From the NCBI RefSeq assembly GCF_001042905.1, contig NZ_JYLB01000008.1, forward strand, positions 62,001 through 126,000: DNA of 64,000 nt, read 5' to 3'. Shown here piece by piece: positions 34,721-42,396 of the stretch (position 1 is the stretch's first letter; each line of letters starts with the position of its first letter). The notes beneath the pieces were generated by a model. That model was not told where the DNA came from. It ran no database searches and saw nothing but the letters and a program-made list of their open reading frames with translations. The translations under genes and the position numbers were made by a program. The stretch comes from Pseudomonas lini (GTDB lineage: Bacteria; Pseudomonadota; Gammaproteobacteria; Pseudomonadales; Pseudomonadaceae).

Positions 34721-35290
34721 ATGTCTACTTCACCCGTCACGCTGATGGTTGCGCGTCGCGTCGCCGATGGGCGTTATCAGGACCTGATGGCCTGGTTGCG
34801 CGAAGGCGAACAACTGGCCACCGACTTCCCCGGTTACCTCGGCTCTGGTGTGCTCGCTCCACCGCCCGACGATGACGAATTCCAGATTATCTTTCGCTTC
34901 GCCGACGAGCAGACAATGCACGCCTGGGAGCATTCCGCATCGCGCACTGCCTGGCTGGGACGTGGCAGTGATCTGTTTGCCAACCCTTCGGAACATCGGG
35001 TCCGTGGCATCGATGGCTGGTTCGGTGCGGTCGGTCAACGTCCGCCACGCTGGAAACAGGCCGTGGCGATCTGGCTGGCGTTCTTCCCGGTGTCCCTGTT
35101 GTTCAACTTTGTATTGGGGCCGCTGCTGGCTGAAACGGGTTTGCTGACCCGCGTGTTTGTCAGCACCCTGTGCCTGACGCCATTGATGGTGTATTTCTTC
35201 ATTCCGCTGTCGACCCGTTTGCTGGCCGGGTGGCTGCAACCCCCCTCTGCGCGTCCGTTGTCCGCAGCACCCACCACTCAAAATCAATAA
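34721..35290 (+). CDS. Antibiotic-biosynthesis-monooxygenase-domain membrane protein
   Basis: 189 residues. The N-terminal 95 residues have an ABM ferredoxin-like dimer fold (VTLMVARRVADGRYQDLMAW, FPGYLGSGVLAPP, FQIIFRFADEQTMHAWEHS). The C-terminal part has two membrane helices (about residues 108-128 and 136-158). Such fused proteins occur in many proteobacteria, with unknown substrate. ATG 34721 follows GGAG. The gene is divergent from the LitR-like regulator and shares the dyad region, so light control is plausible. A REPIN follows it. Confidence 0.78.
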   Translation: MSTSPVTLMVARRVADGRYQDLMAWLREGEQLATDFPGYLGSGVLAPPPDDDEFQIIFRFADEQTMHAWEHSASRTAWLGRGSDLFANPSEHRVRGIDGWFGAVGQRPPRWKQAVAIWLAFFPVSLLFNFVLGPLLAETGLLTRVFVSTLCLTPLMVYFFIPLSTRLLAGWLQPPSARPLSAAPTTQNQ

Positions 35291-35296
35291 CCCCCT

Positions 35297-35384
35297 GTAG
35301 GAGCGAGGCTTGCCCGCGAAGAACGATGACGCGGTTTGACAGATAGACCGAGTCGTCTCCTTCGCGGGCAAGCCTCGCTCCTAC
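35297..35384. repeat. REPIN (GTAGGAGC family)
   Basis: GTAGGAGCGAGGCTTGCCCG and its inverted copy CGGGCAAGCCTCGCTCCTAC flank a loop containing GACGCGGTTTGACAGATAGA. The loop type recurs at 61330-61419. Confidence 0.85.
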
Positions 35385-35459
35385 GTAGGTCTCGCAGGAC
35401 GTAGGTGAACGACTCTCGTCGCTGGTATAGTTTTGCTCTTACCGCGACGCGAGCCGTTC

Positions 35460-36170
35460 ATGACCTCTACCGCAGCCCCAATCCTCATCACCGGTGCCGG
35501 CCAGCGTGTCGGCCTGCACTGTGCGCAGCGTTTGCTCGAAGACGGCCATCCGGTCATTTTCAGCTACCGCAGCGAACGGCCTGGTGTGCAAACCCTGCGC
35601 GATCTAGGGGCGACCGCAGTGTTTGCGGACTTTTCCACCGAGGCCGGAATCCTTGCGTTCATCGGCGAACTGAAAAACCACACCGACAGTTTGCGGGCGA
35701 TTGTCCATAACGCTTCTGAATGGCAGGCAGAAACCCCGGGCTCCGAAGCCGCGGCTTTCACCCGCATGTTCAACGTGCACATGCTGGCGCCTTACCTGAT
35801 CAATCTGCACTGTGCCGATTTGCTACGGCGTTCAAGTCCTGCCGACATCGTGCACATCAGCGATGACGTGACTCGCAGGGGCAGCAGCAAGCACATCGGC
35901 TACTGCGCCAGCAAAGCCGGGCTCGACAGCCTGACTCTGTCCTTTGCCGCAAAATACGCGCCCGGCATCAAGGTCAACGGTATCGCGCCAGCCCTGCTAC
36001 TGTTCAATCCCGACGACGACGCGGCGTACCGCGCCAGGGTTCTGGCCAAATCGGCACTGGGCATCGAGCCCGGCAGCGAAGTGATCTACCAGAGCCTGCG
36101 CTATTTGCTCGACAACCCTTATGTCACCGGCACGACCCTGACCGTCAACGGCGGACGGCACGTCAAATAA
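35460..36170 (+). CDS. folM: Dihydromonapterin reductase
   Basis: 236 residues. It is a short-chain dehydrogenase that reduces dihydromonapterin (and dihydrofolate weakly) with NADPH. The nucleotide motif is TGAGQRVG, FSYRSER fits NADPH binding, and the catalytic Tyr-Lys pair is in YCASKAG. The family tail TLTVNGGRHVK is present. It precedes folE and folX by 22 and about 600 bases on the same strand, making a tetrahydromonapterin pathway operon. This cofactor serves phenylalanine hydroxylase in Pseudomonas. Confidence 0.88.
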   Translation: MTSTAAPILITGAGQRVGLHCAQRLLEDGHPVIFSYRSERPGVQTLRDLGATAVFADFSTEAGILAFIGELKNHTDSLRAIVHNASEWQAETPGSEAAAFTRMFNVHMLAPYLINLHCADLLRRSSPADIVHISDDVTRRGSSKHIGYCASKAGLDSLTLSFAAKYAPGIKVNGIAPALLLFNPDDDAAYRARVLAKSALGIEPGSEVIYQSLRYLLDNPYVTGTTLTVNGGRHVK

Positions 36171-36192
36171 GCCGCTCCCGCGAGGATATCCC

Positions 36193-36768
36193 ATGACGTT
36201 ATTCCCGCCACACAACTCCTTGTCCGAGAGCTATCGCGAGATCCTGATCGGCCTCGGTGAAAACCCCGACCGCGAAGGACTGCAAGACACCCCGGTTCGC
36301 GCCGCCAAGGCGATGCAATACCTGTGTCATGGCTACGAACAAAGTGTCGAAGAAATCGTCAACGGCGCGCTGTTTGCCTCCGACAATGATGAAATGATCA
36401 TCGTCGACAACATTGAGCTGTACTCGCTCTGTGAACATCACATGCTGCCCTTCATCGGCAAGGCCCATGTGGCTTATATTCCGACAGGCAAGGTGCTGGG
36501 CCTGTCGAAGATTGCGCGGCTTGTGGATATGTTCGCCCGCCGACTGCAAATCCAGGAAAACCTCACCCGGCAAATCGCCGACGCAGTGCAGCAAGTGACC
36601 GACGCCGCCGGTGTCGCGGTGGTCATCGAAGCCCAGCACATGTGCATGATGATGCGCGGCGTCGAAAAACAGAATTCGACCATGAACACCTCGGTGATGC
36701 TCGGCGCCTTCCGCGAGTCGAGTAATACCCGCCAGGAGTTCCTGCAATTGATTGGACGGAGCAAGTAG
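36193..36768 (+). CDS. folE: GTP cyclohydrolase I
   Basis: 191 residues. It opens GTP to 7,8-dihydroneopterin triphosphate, the first step of pterin synthesis. The zinc and active-site run LYSLCEHHMLPF is at about residues 75-88, GKVLGLSKIARLV follows, and QHMCMMMRGVEKQ near residue 150 completes the site. The length is normal. It stands between folM and folX; many Pseudomonas carry more than one folE, and this copy probably belongs to the monapterin route. Confidence 0.93.
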   Translation: MTLFPPHNSLSESYREILIGLGENPDREGLQDTPVRAAKAMQYLCHGYEQSVEEIVNGALFASDNDEMIIVDNIELYSLCEHHMLPFIGKAHVAYIPTGKVLGLSKIARLVDMFARRLQIQENLTRQIADAVQQVTDAAGVAVVIEAQHMCMMMRGVEKQNSTMNTSVMLGAFRESSNTRQEFLQLIGRSK

Positions 36769-36770
36769 CA

Positions 36771-37142
36771 ATGCCACAACTTCAACCAGGAATGGCACGC
36801 ATCCGGGTCAAGGACCTGTGTCTGCGAACGTTCATCGGGATCAACGAGGACGAAATCCTCAACAAGCAGGATGTGCTGATCAATCTGACCATTCTGTACG
36901 CCGCCCAGGATGCGGTGCGTGACAACGATATCGATCACGCGTTGAATTACCGCACCATCACCAAGGCGATCATCGCCCATGTGGAGGGCAATCGCTTTGC
37001 CCTGCTCGAACGCCTGACCCAGGAATTGCTGGACCTGATCATGGTCAACGAGTCGGTGCTGTACGCCGAAGTCGAAGTCGACAAGCCCCATGCCTTGCGC
37101 TTCGCCGAGTCGGTATCGATTACCCTGGCCGCGAGCCGCTGA
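36771..37142 (+). CDS. folX: Dihydroneopterin triphosphate 2'-epimerase
   Basis: 123 residues. It is of the FolB/FolX family and epimerises dihydroneopterin triphosphate to dihydromonapterin triphosphate. ARIRVKDLCLRTFIGINEDE and YRTITKAIIAHVEG are family blocks. The ATG is two bases after the folE stop, so it is coupled. With folE and folM it completes the route from GTP to tetrahydromonapterin. Confidence 0.9.
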   Translation: MPQLQPGMARIRVKDLCLRTFIGINEDEILNKQDVLINLTILYAAQDAVRDNDIDHALNYRTITKAIIAHVEGNRFALLERLTQELLDLIMVNESVLYAEVEVDKPHALRFAESVSITLAASR

Positions 37143-37210
37143 CTGCGTCTGGCGCATCGGTCGCCAGGCTTTTATCATCCGCGCCACGATTTGATTGCAC
37201 AGAGCCCACC

Positions 37211-37507
37211 ATGAACGATCAACAACGCCTGGAACTTGAAGCCGCCGCCTTTCGCCGGTTGGTTGCCCACCTGGACAGTCGCAAGGATGTGCAGAACATC
37301 GACCTGATGAACCTCTCGGGTTTCTGCCGCAACTGCCTGTCCAAGTGGTACAAGGCCGCTGCCGACGAACGCCAGATCGACGTCAGTCTCGATGAAGCCC
37401 GCGAAGTGGTTTACGGCATGCCGTACGCCGAGTGGAAAGCCCAGTACCAGAAAGAAGCCAGCGCCGACCAGCAAGCGGCGTTCGCCAAAGGAAAACCCAA
37501 TGAGTGA
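37211..37507 (+). CDS. DUF1244 protein
   Basis: 98 residues. It has the DUF1244 pattern FRRLVAHLDSRKDVQNIDLM and GFCRNCLSKWYKAAA, with a helical fold. Function unknown. The cysteine pair in FCRNCL is conserved in the family and could bind a metal. It overlaps the next gene by 8 bases and follows folX after 68 bases, so it may be on the same transcript as the fol genes. Confidence 0.82.
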   Translation: MNDQQRLELEAAAFRRLVAHLDSRKDVQNIDLMNLSGFCRNCLSKWYKAAADERQIDVSLDEAREVVYGMPYAEWKAQYQKEASADQQAAFAKGKPNE

Positions 37508-37838
37508 TTTGAACACCCTGCGCGCCAGCCTCAAGAGCGGCGAACACGCTTTCGCCGATACCTTGGCGTTCATCGCCGCCGGTTACGACTATCAGCCCCA
37601 GGCGTTCAATAACGGCGGCGTGGAAAACGCCGCCGGGCAGAACGAAGGTTCGTGCAAGACCCTGGGTCTGGCATTGCTGGAAGGTCTGAGCGATGAAGAA
37701 GCGCTGTTGGCATTTGGCGAGCATTACCGCTCGGTGGTGGCCACGCCTGAAGGCAGCGACCATGGCAATATCCGCGCGTTGATCGCCCATGGCTTGGCGG
37801 GGGTGAAGTTCACTCAGCAGCCACTGACTCGCCGCTGA
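37500..37838 (+). CDS. HopJ-family protein
   Basis: 112 residues. It matches the family named after HopJ of P. syringae, with NGGVENAAGQNEGSCKTLGL and FGEHYRSVVATPEGSDHGNI. The family is widespread in non-pathogenic bacteria, so the effector name is historical and does not show secretion. There is no type III secretion context here. ATG 37500 lies 8 bases inside the DUF1244 gene end, implying coupling. Confidence 0.82.
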   Translation: MSDLNTLRASLKSGEHAFADTLAFIAAGYDYQPQAFNNGGVENAAGQNEGSCKTLGLALLEGLSDEEALLAFGEHYRSVVATPEGSDHGNIRALIAHGLAGVKFTQQPLTRR

Positions 37839-37854
37839 TTAGCGAAGATCAAAA

Positions 37855-37934
37855 TCAAAAGATCGCAGCCTGCGGCAGCTCCTACGCCGATCGCATTCTT
37901 CTGTAGGAGCTGGCGAAGCCTGCGATCTTTTGAT
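37855..37934. repeat. REP inverted repeat of the GATC-rich type
   Basis: ATCAAAAGATCGCAGCCTGC and the inverse GGCGAAGCCTGCGATCTTTT flank a loop with GTAGGAGC-type arms. The same type occurs at 56224-56302. It merges with the tandem array that follows. Confidence 0.75.
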
Positions 37935-37986
37935 CTTTTGATCTTTTGATCTTTTGATCTTTTGATCTTTTGATCTTTTGATCTTT
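37924..37986. repeat. Tandem array of the octamer GATCTTTT
   Basis: Seven full copies and one partial copy of GATCTTTT lie head to tail, continuing from the end of the REP arm. It probably grew by slippage from that arm. Confidence 0.95.
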
Positions 37987-38111
37987 GATATTTCAATCCC
38001 GACACCACATCCCGACTTTTAATATTGACCCGACGACTTTATTTCGTTTGCCGGGCACCGCTGCTCGCGGCTTAGATAAAAAGAAGAAACCCTTCTTCTG
38101 AGTCCGTATCC

Positions 38112-39362
38112 ATGAGCAGCGAAAACATCAGTCGGTCAATCAACATCGTTCATCCCGTCACGCTCAGCCACGGCAAAAATGCCGAGGTCTGGGACACCGA
38201 CGGCAAACGCTACATCGATTTTGTCGGTGGTATCGGCGTGCTGAACCTCGGCCATTGCCATCCGCGCATCGTCCAGGCCATTTGCGAACAAGCCACCCGG
38301 CTGACTCACTACGCGTTCAACGCCGCACCGCATGTGCCTTACCTCGAACTGATGGATCGCCTGACAGCGTTTATCCCGGTGGATTACCCGGTCAGCGGCA
38401 TGCTCACCAACAGCGGTGCCGAAGCGGCGGAAAACGCCCTGAAAATCGCCCGTGGCGCCACCGGTCGCACGGCAGTCATCGCCTTCGACGGCGCCTTCCA
38501 CGGTCGCACACTCGCCACTCTCAACCTCAACGGCAAAGTCGCGCCCTACAAACAGAAAGTCGGTGTGTTGCCCGGTCCCGTGTATCACCTGCCCTTCCCC
38601 AGCAAAGACAATGACGTGACCTGCGCCGAGGCCGTGAAGGCGATGGAGCGGCTATTCAGCGTCGAGATCGACGTTGATGACGTGGCCTGTTTTATCGTCG
38701 AACCGGTACAGGGCGAAGCGGGTTTCCTGGCGATGGATGTGGAGTTCGCCCAGACGCTGCGACGTTTCTGTGATGACAAAGGCATCCTGTTGATCGCCGA
38801 TGAAATCCAGTCTGGCTTCGGCCGTACCGGCCAGCGGTTTGCGTTCTCGCGATTGGGCATTGAACCGGACCTGATCCTGCTGGGCAAAAGCATTGCCGGC
38901 GGTGTACCGCTGGGGGCGGTTGTCGGGCGCAAGTCACTGCTCGATAACTTGCCCAAGGGCGGATTGGGCGGCACCTATTCGGGCAACCCCATCGCCTGCG
39001 CCGCCGCGTTGGCGACCCTGGACGAAATGACTGACGCGCATCTGCACGGCTGGGGTGCGCAACAGGAAGAAGCGATTGTCAGCCGCTACGAATCCTGGCG
39101 CGCCCGCGAACTGTCACCGTATCTGGGCCGCTTGACCGGCGTAGGTGCCATGCGCGGCATCGAGCTGATCAATGCCGACGGCACACCGGCCTCGGCACAA
39201 CTGACGCAGCTACTGGCACTGGCGCGAGATTCGGGCTTGCTGCTGATGCCCAGCGGCAAGTCGCGCCACATCATTCGGCTGCTGGCGCCATTGACCACTG
39301 AGGCCACCGTGCTGGAGGAAGGGCTGGATATCCTTGAGGCGTGCCTGGCAAAGCTTTCCTGA
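38112..39362 (+). CDS. Class III aminotransferase (4-aminobutyrate/5-aminovalerate type)
   Basis: 416 residues. It is a PLP enzyme of the omega-amino acid transaminase branch. LTNSGAEAAENALKIAR and FDGAFHGRT bind the cofactor phosphate, IADEIQSGFGRTG is the PLP aspartate region, and lysine in LLGKSIAGGVPLG forms the Schiff base. It resembles GabT and the aminoadipate/D-lysine-pathway transaminases. It leads a run with an amino-acid ABC transporter and an FAD amine oxidase, all on the + strand, so the substrate is likely a diamine or basic amino acid. Confidence 0.85.
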   Translation: MSSENISRSINIVHPVTLSHGKNAEVWDTDGKRYIDFVGGIGVLNLGHCHPRIVQAICEQATRLTHYAFNAAPHVPYLELMDRLTAFIPVDYPVSGMLTNSGAEAAENALKIARGATGRTAVIAFDGAFHGRTLATLNLNGKVAPYKQKVGVLPGPVYHLPFPSKDNDVTCAEAVKAMERLFSVEIDVDDVACFIVEPVQGEAGFLAMDVEFAQTLRRFCDDKGILLIADEIQSGFGRTGQRFAFSRLGIEPDLILLGKSIAGGVPLGAVVGRKSLLDNLPKGGLGGTYSGNPIACAAALATLDEMTDAHLHGWGAQQEEAIVSRYESWRARELSPYLGRLTGVGAMRGIELINADGTPASAQLTQLLALARDSGLLLMPSGKSRHIIRLLAPLTTEATVLEEGLDILEACLAKLS

Positions 39363-39452
39363 ACAGCAAACTGCGATCCGGGACTGACGTAGCGAATTAT
39401 GTTCGCTTGTAGTCCCCGATTTTGCGTCGCAATACTGACCAAATACCGTGCT

Positions 39453-39518
39453 GTAGGAGCCAGGCTTGCCGGCGAAGGCGTCCCCAAATCCGCCTTCGCC
39501 GGCAAGCCTGGCTCCTAC
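39453..39518. repeat. REPIN (GTAGGAGCCAGG type)
   Basis: GTAGGAGCCAGGCTTGCCGG and its inverse flank a short loop, between the aminotransferase and ABC permease genes. It could stabilise or modulate the upstream part of the transcript. Confidence 0.85.
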
Positions 39519-39592
39519 GAAAAGCAATTCGAATTAACCAAAGCCCCTTTTCATCAAGCGAGATCTCACCACCTACAAGCCCTGAGGCAGTC

Positions 39593-40567
39593 ATGTATCA
39601 CGACAATATAATTTATAAGAAAAAGTCCAATGATCCTCAATTCCTGCTTGGCGTAGCCGTGGTGCTGTTCCTCGGTTCCTACCTGATGAACCTGGGTAAC
39701 AGCGCCCTCAGTCATTTCCTGCATCCGCTGTTGGGCAACGCCCCGGACGGCCTGACCGCTCGCAACATCGCCATTGGCTTGGCGATTGCCGCACTGGGTA
39801 CGCTGAACTTCCACGTCCTTGGGCGCTTGAAGTTCAAGGTACAGACCACCGTGGTCTGGATCGAATTGCTGATCCTGTTCCTGGCATTCTTCGACACCTT
39901 CGACCTTTCCTACAGCTTCATTCTCGACAAGATCGGTTTCCTGATCATCCAGGGTGCCGCCACCACGCTGTACATCTCCGCCATCGCGATTGTGATTGCC
40001 TTCGTGCTGGCCTTGATCGGCGCCGTGGCCAAGCTGTCGAACAATGGCCTGGCCAATGCCATCGCCTCGTTCTACACCTCGTTCTTCCGCGGTGTTCCGC
40101 TGCTGATCCAGATCTACCTGATTTACCTTGGACTGCCGCAGCTGGGCTATGTGGTCGACGCGGTGCCGGCCGGCATTCTGGCGTTGTCGTTGTGCTACGG
40201 CGCTTACATGACGGAGATCTTCCGAGCGGGTATCCAGAGTATTCCGGTGGGCCAGTGGGAAGCTTCACGAGCGCTGGGCATCAACCCGTTCAAAACCCTG
40301 AGCCGGGTGATCATGCCGCAAGCCTTGCGGGTGATTATCCCGCCCACCGGCAACCAGTTCATCGCCATGCTCAAGGACAGTTCGCTGGTGTCGGTGATTG
40401 GCGTCTGGGAACTGATGTACCTGGCCAAGACCCAGGGTCGCGCGGATTTCCGCCACCTGGAAATGCTGATCACCGCCGCGATGATCTACTGGGCCCTGTC
40501 GTTCATCCTCGAACGGGTGCAGGCGCGAATCGAAAAACGGGTCAACCGATCCATTGCAAGGGGTTGA
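39593..40567 (+). CDS. Polar amino-acid ABC transporter, permease
   Basis: 324 residues. The N-terminal half has three or four hydrophobic segments that look unlike the usual permease start. The HisM/GlnP-type domain follows (FRGVPLLIQIYLIYLGLPQ, then GAYMTEIFRAGIQSIPVGQW, the EAA loop). It is an inner-membrane subunit for import. ATG 39593 gives a short charged N-terminus; a longer open frame upstream is rejected since it crosses the REPIN. It is followed by an ATPase and a binding protein. Confidence 0.85.
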   Translation: MYHDNIIYKKKSNDPQFLLGVAVVLFLGSYLMNLGNSALSHFLHPLLGNAPDGLTARNIAIGLAIAALGTLNFHVLGRLKFKVQTTVVWIELLILFLAFFDTFDLSYSFILDKIGFLIIQGAATTLYISAIAIVIAFVLALIGAVAKLSNNGLANAIASFYTSFFRGVPLLIQIYLIYLGLPQLGYVVDAVPAGILALSLCYGAYMTEIFRAGIQSIPVGQWEASRALGINPFKTLSRVIMPQALRVIIPPTGNQFIAMLKDSSLVSVIGVWELMYLAKTQGRADFRHLEMLITAAMIYWALSFILERVQARIEKRVNRSIARG

Positions 40568-40573
40568 TGCGTG

Positions 40574-41365
40574 ATGACTCGAACCAATACCGCTGAGCAA
40601 CTCGACCTGGCACCTACTGTGAAGACCAGCCCCTCAATGATTTCCATCACTGGCCTGAACAAGTGGTACGGCAATTTTCACGCCTTGCGCGATGTCGATC
40701 TGAACGTCGCCACGGGTGAAATCCTGGTGGTCTGCGGGCCGTCGGGCTCGGGCAAGTCGACGATGATTCGTTGCATCAACCACCTGGAGAACTTCCAGAA
40801 AGGCCACATCCAAGTCAACGGCATCACCCTCACCAGCGAGGCAGACAGTGTCAGCGCTGTGCGCCGGGAGATCGGCATGGTGTTCCAAAGCTTCAACCTG
40901 TTCCCGCACTTGAGCGTGATGGACAACCTGACCCTGGCCCCGCAACTGGTGCAAGGCGTGTCGTCCGCCGAGGCGAAAAAGCGCGCACAGGTCTATCTGG
41001 AGCGAGTGCGAATTGCCGAGCATGCGCACAAGTACCCGTCGCAATTGTCCGGCGGTCAGCAGCAGCGAGTGGCGATTGCCCGGGCGCTGTGCATGAACCC
41101 CAAAGTCATGCTGTTCGACGAGCCGACCTCGGCCCTGGACCCGGAAATGGTCCACGAAGTGCTGGACGTGATGGGCGAGTTGGCCACCGACGGCATGACC
41201 ATGATTTGCGTGACCCACGAAATGGGTTTTGCCAGCAAGGTCGCCGATCGCGTGCTGTTCATGGACCAGGGCCAGGTCATCGAACAAGCCACCCCTGCCG
41301 AATTTTTCAATAACCCACAGACCGAACGCGCGCAGCAATTCCTGTCGCAAATCATCGGTCACTGA
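40574..41365 (+). CDS. Polar amino-acid ABC transporter, ATP-binding protein
   Basis: 263 residues. Walker A CGPSGSGKST, the Q-loop in FQSFNLFPH, the signature LSGGQQQRVAIARAL, Walker B MLFDEPTSALDPE and the H-loop CVTHEMG are all intact. ATG 40574 is preferred over the adjacent GTG. It energises the preceding permease. The sequence is closest in style to GlnQ/HisP. The substrate is not visible from this subunit. Confidence 0.9.
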   Translation: MTRTNTAEQLDLAPTVKTSPSMISITGLNKWYGNFHALRDVDLNVATGEILVVCGPSGSGKSTMIRCINHLENFQKGHIQVNGITLTSEADSVSAVRREIGMVFQSFNLFPHLSVMDNLTLAPQLVQGVSSAEAKKRAQVYLERVRIAEHAHKYPSQLSGGQQQRVAIARALCMNPKVMLFDEPTSALDPEMVHEVLDVMGELATDGMTMICVTHEMGFASKVADRVLFMDQGQVIEQATPAEFFNNPQTERAQQFLSQIIGH

Positions 41366-41406
41366 GAACTGCTTTTACCCCCGCATAACAATAACGAGAA
41401 GTGGAG

Positions 41407-42246
41407 ATGAACATGCTCAGTAAAAAACACGTACTTACCCTCGCAGCCGCCATGTCGCTGTTGTTCGTCGGCGCCGCCAACGCCGGAGCCGTACTGGACA
41501 AAATCCAAAGCAGCAAAACCATGACCGTCGCCACTTCGGCGACCTGGCCACCCCAGGGTTTTATCAACGACAAGAATGAAATCGACGGGTTCGACATCGA
41601 CGTTTCCAAGGAGATCGCCAAGCGTCTCGGCGTCGCGGTCAAGTTCATCACCCCCGATTGGGACGTGATCACCGCGGGCAAGTGGAACGGGCGCTGGGAC
41701 ATGTCTGTGGGCTCGATGACCGCCACCAAAAGCCGCGCACGGATCCTCGACTTTCCCGCGACTTATTACTACGTGCCCTACGTGTTTGCGGTTCACAACA
41801 AATCCACACTCACCGACCACAAAGCCCTCAATGGCAAGACTATCGGTGTCGAAGGCGGCACCACTTCCGAGGATTATCTGAACCAGGCGCTGGCCATCGA
41901 AGCGACGGACATGCCGCCCGTCGCCTATGACGTACAGACCAAGAAGATGAAGACCTATGCCGGTTCCCTCGGGCCGCTGGATGACCTGCGCTTGGGCGAT
42001 GGCGTTCGCCTCGACGGCATCCTCACTCAGCGCAGTACGCTGGAAGCTGCCATCAAGAAAAATTACCCGCTGCGGGCCGTCGACAACGGCGTGGTGTTCT
42101 ACGAACCACTGGCCATTGCCACTGACAAGGGTGACGCGGAGTTGAAAGCCAAACTCGGTGAAATCATCGGCGCGATGCACAAGGACGGCACGCTGACCAA
42201 ACTGTCGACCAAGTGGTACGGCGTGGACTACTCGACGGTCAAGTAA
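41407..42246 (+). CDS. Polar amino-acid ABC transporter, periplasmic binding protein
   Basis: 279 residues. A signal peptide (MNMLSKKHVLTLAAAMSLLF, cleaved after ANA at about 26) precedes a solute-binding domain of the SBP family 3: TSATWPPQGFINDKNEIDGF, RWDMSVGSMTATKSR, DFPATYYYVPYVFA. The basis for substrate choice (basic versus acidic) is not certain. ATG 41413 is an equally possible start. It ends the permease-ATPase-binding protein set, and an FAD oxidase follows after a REPIN. Confidence 0.87.
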   Translation: MNMLSKKHVLTLAAAMSLLFVGAANAGAVLDKIQSSKTMTVATSATWPPQGFINDKNEIDGFDIDVSKEIAKRLGVAVKFITPDWDVITAGKWNGRWDMSVGSMTATKSRARILDFPATYYYVPYVFAVHNKSTLTDHKALNGKTIGVEGGTTSEDYLNQALAIEATDMPPVAYDVQTKKMKTYAGSLGPLDDLRLGDGVRLDGILTQRSTLEAAIKKNYPLRAVDNGVVFYEPLAIATDKGDAELKAKLGEIIGAMHKDGTLTKLSTKWYGVDYSTVK

Positions 42247-42258
42247 CCACCACCGTCC

Positions 42259-42348
42259 TGTGGGAGCGGGCTTGCTCGCGAAAGCGTAGTGACAGTCGAC
42301 CTTAATGTTGAATGTTAAGCCGCTTTCGCGAGCAAGCCCGCTCCCACA
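42259..42348. repeat. REPIN (GTGGGAGC family, ATGTTGAATG loop)
   Basis: TGTGGGAGCGGGCTTGCTCG and its inverse flank a loop containing CTTAATGTTGAATGTTAAG. The loop resembles those at 43708-43804 and 48476-48567. Confidence 0.87.
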
Positions 42349-42396
42349 ATGTCCAGGCGTTCGCTTAATCGACCGGCAACTTGTCAAGGATTCAGC

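Noticed and set aside
37500..37838. Type III secreted effector (HopJ)
   Set aside because: The family is common in bacteria without type III secretion and no secretion genes are near. The name is historical.
37924..37986. CRISPR array
   Set aside because: Repeats are 8 bases, without spacers, and arise from a REP arm. No cas genes are present.
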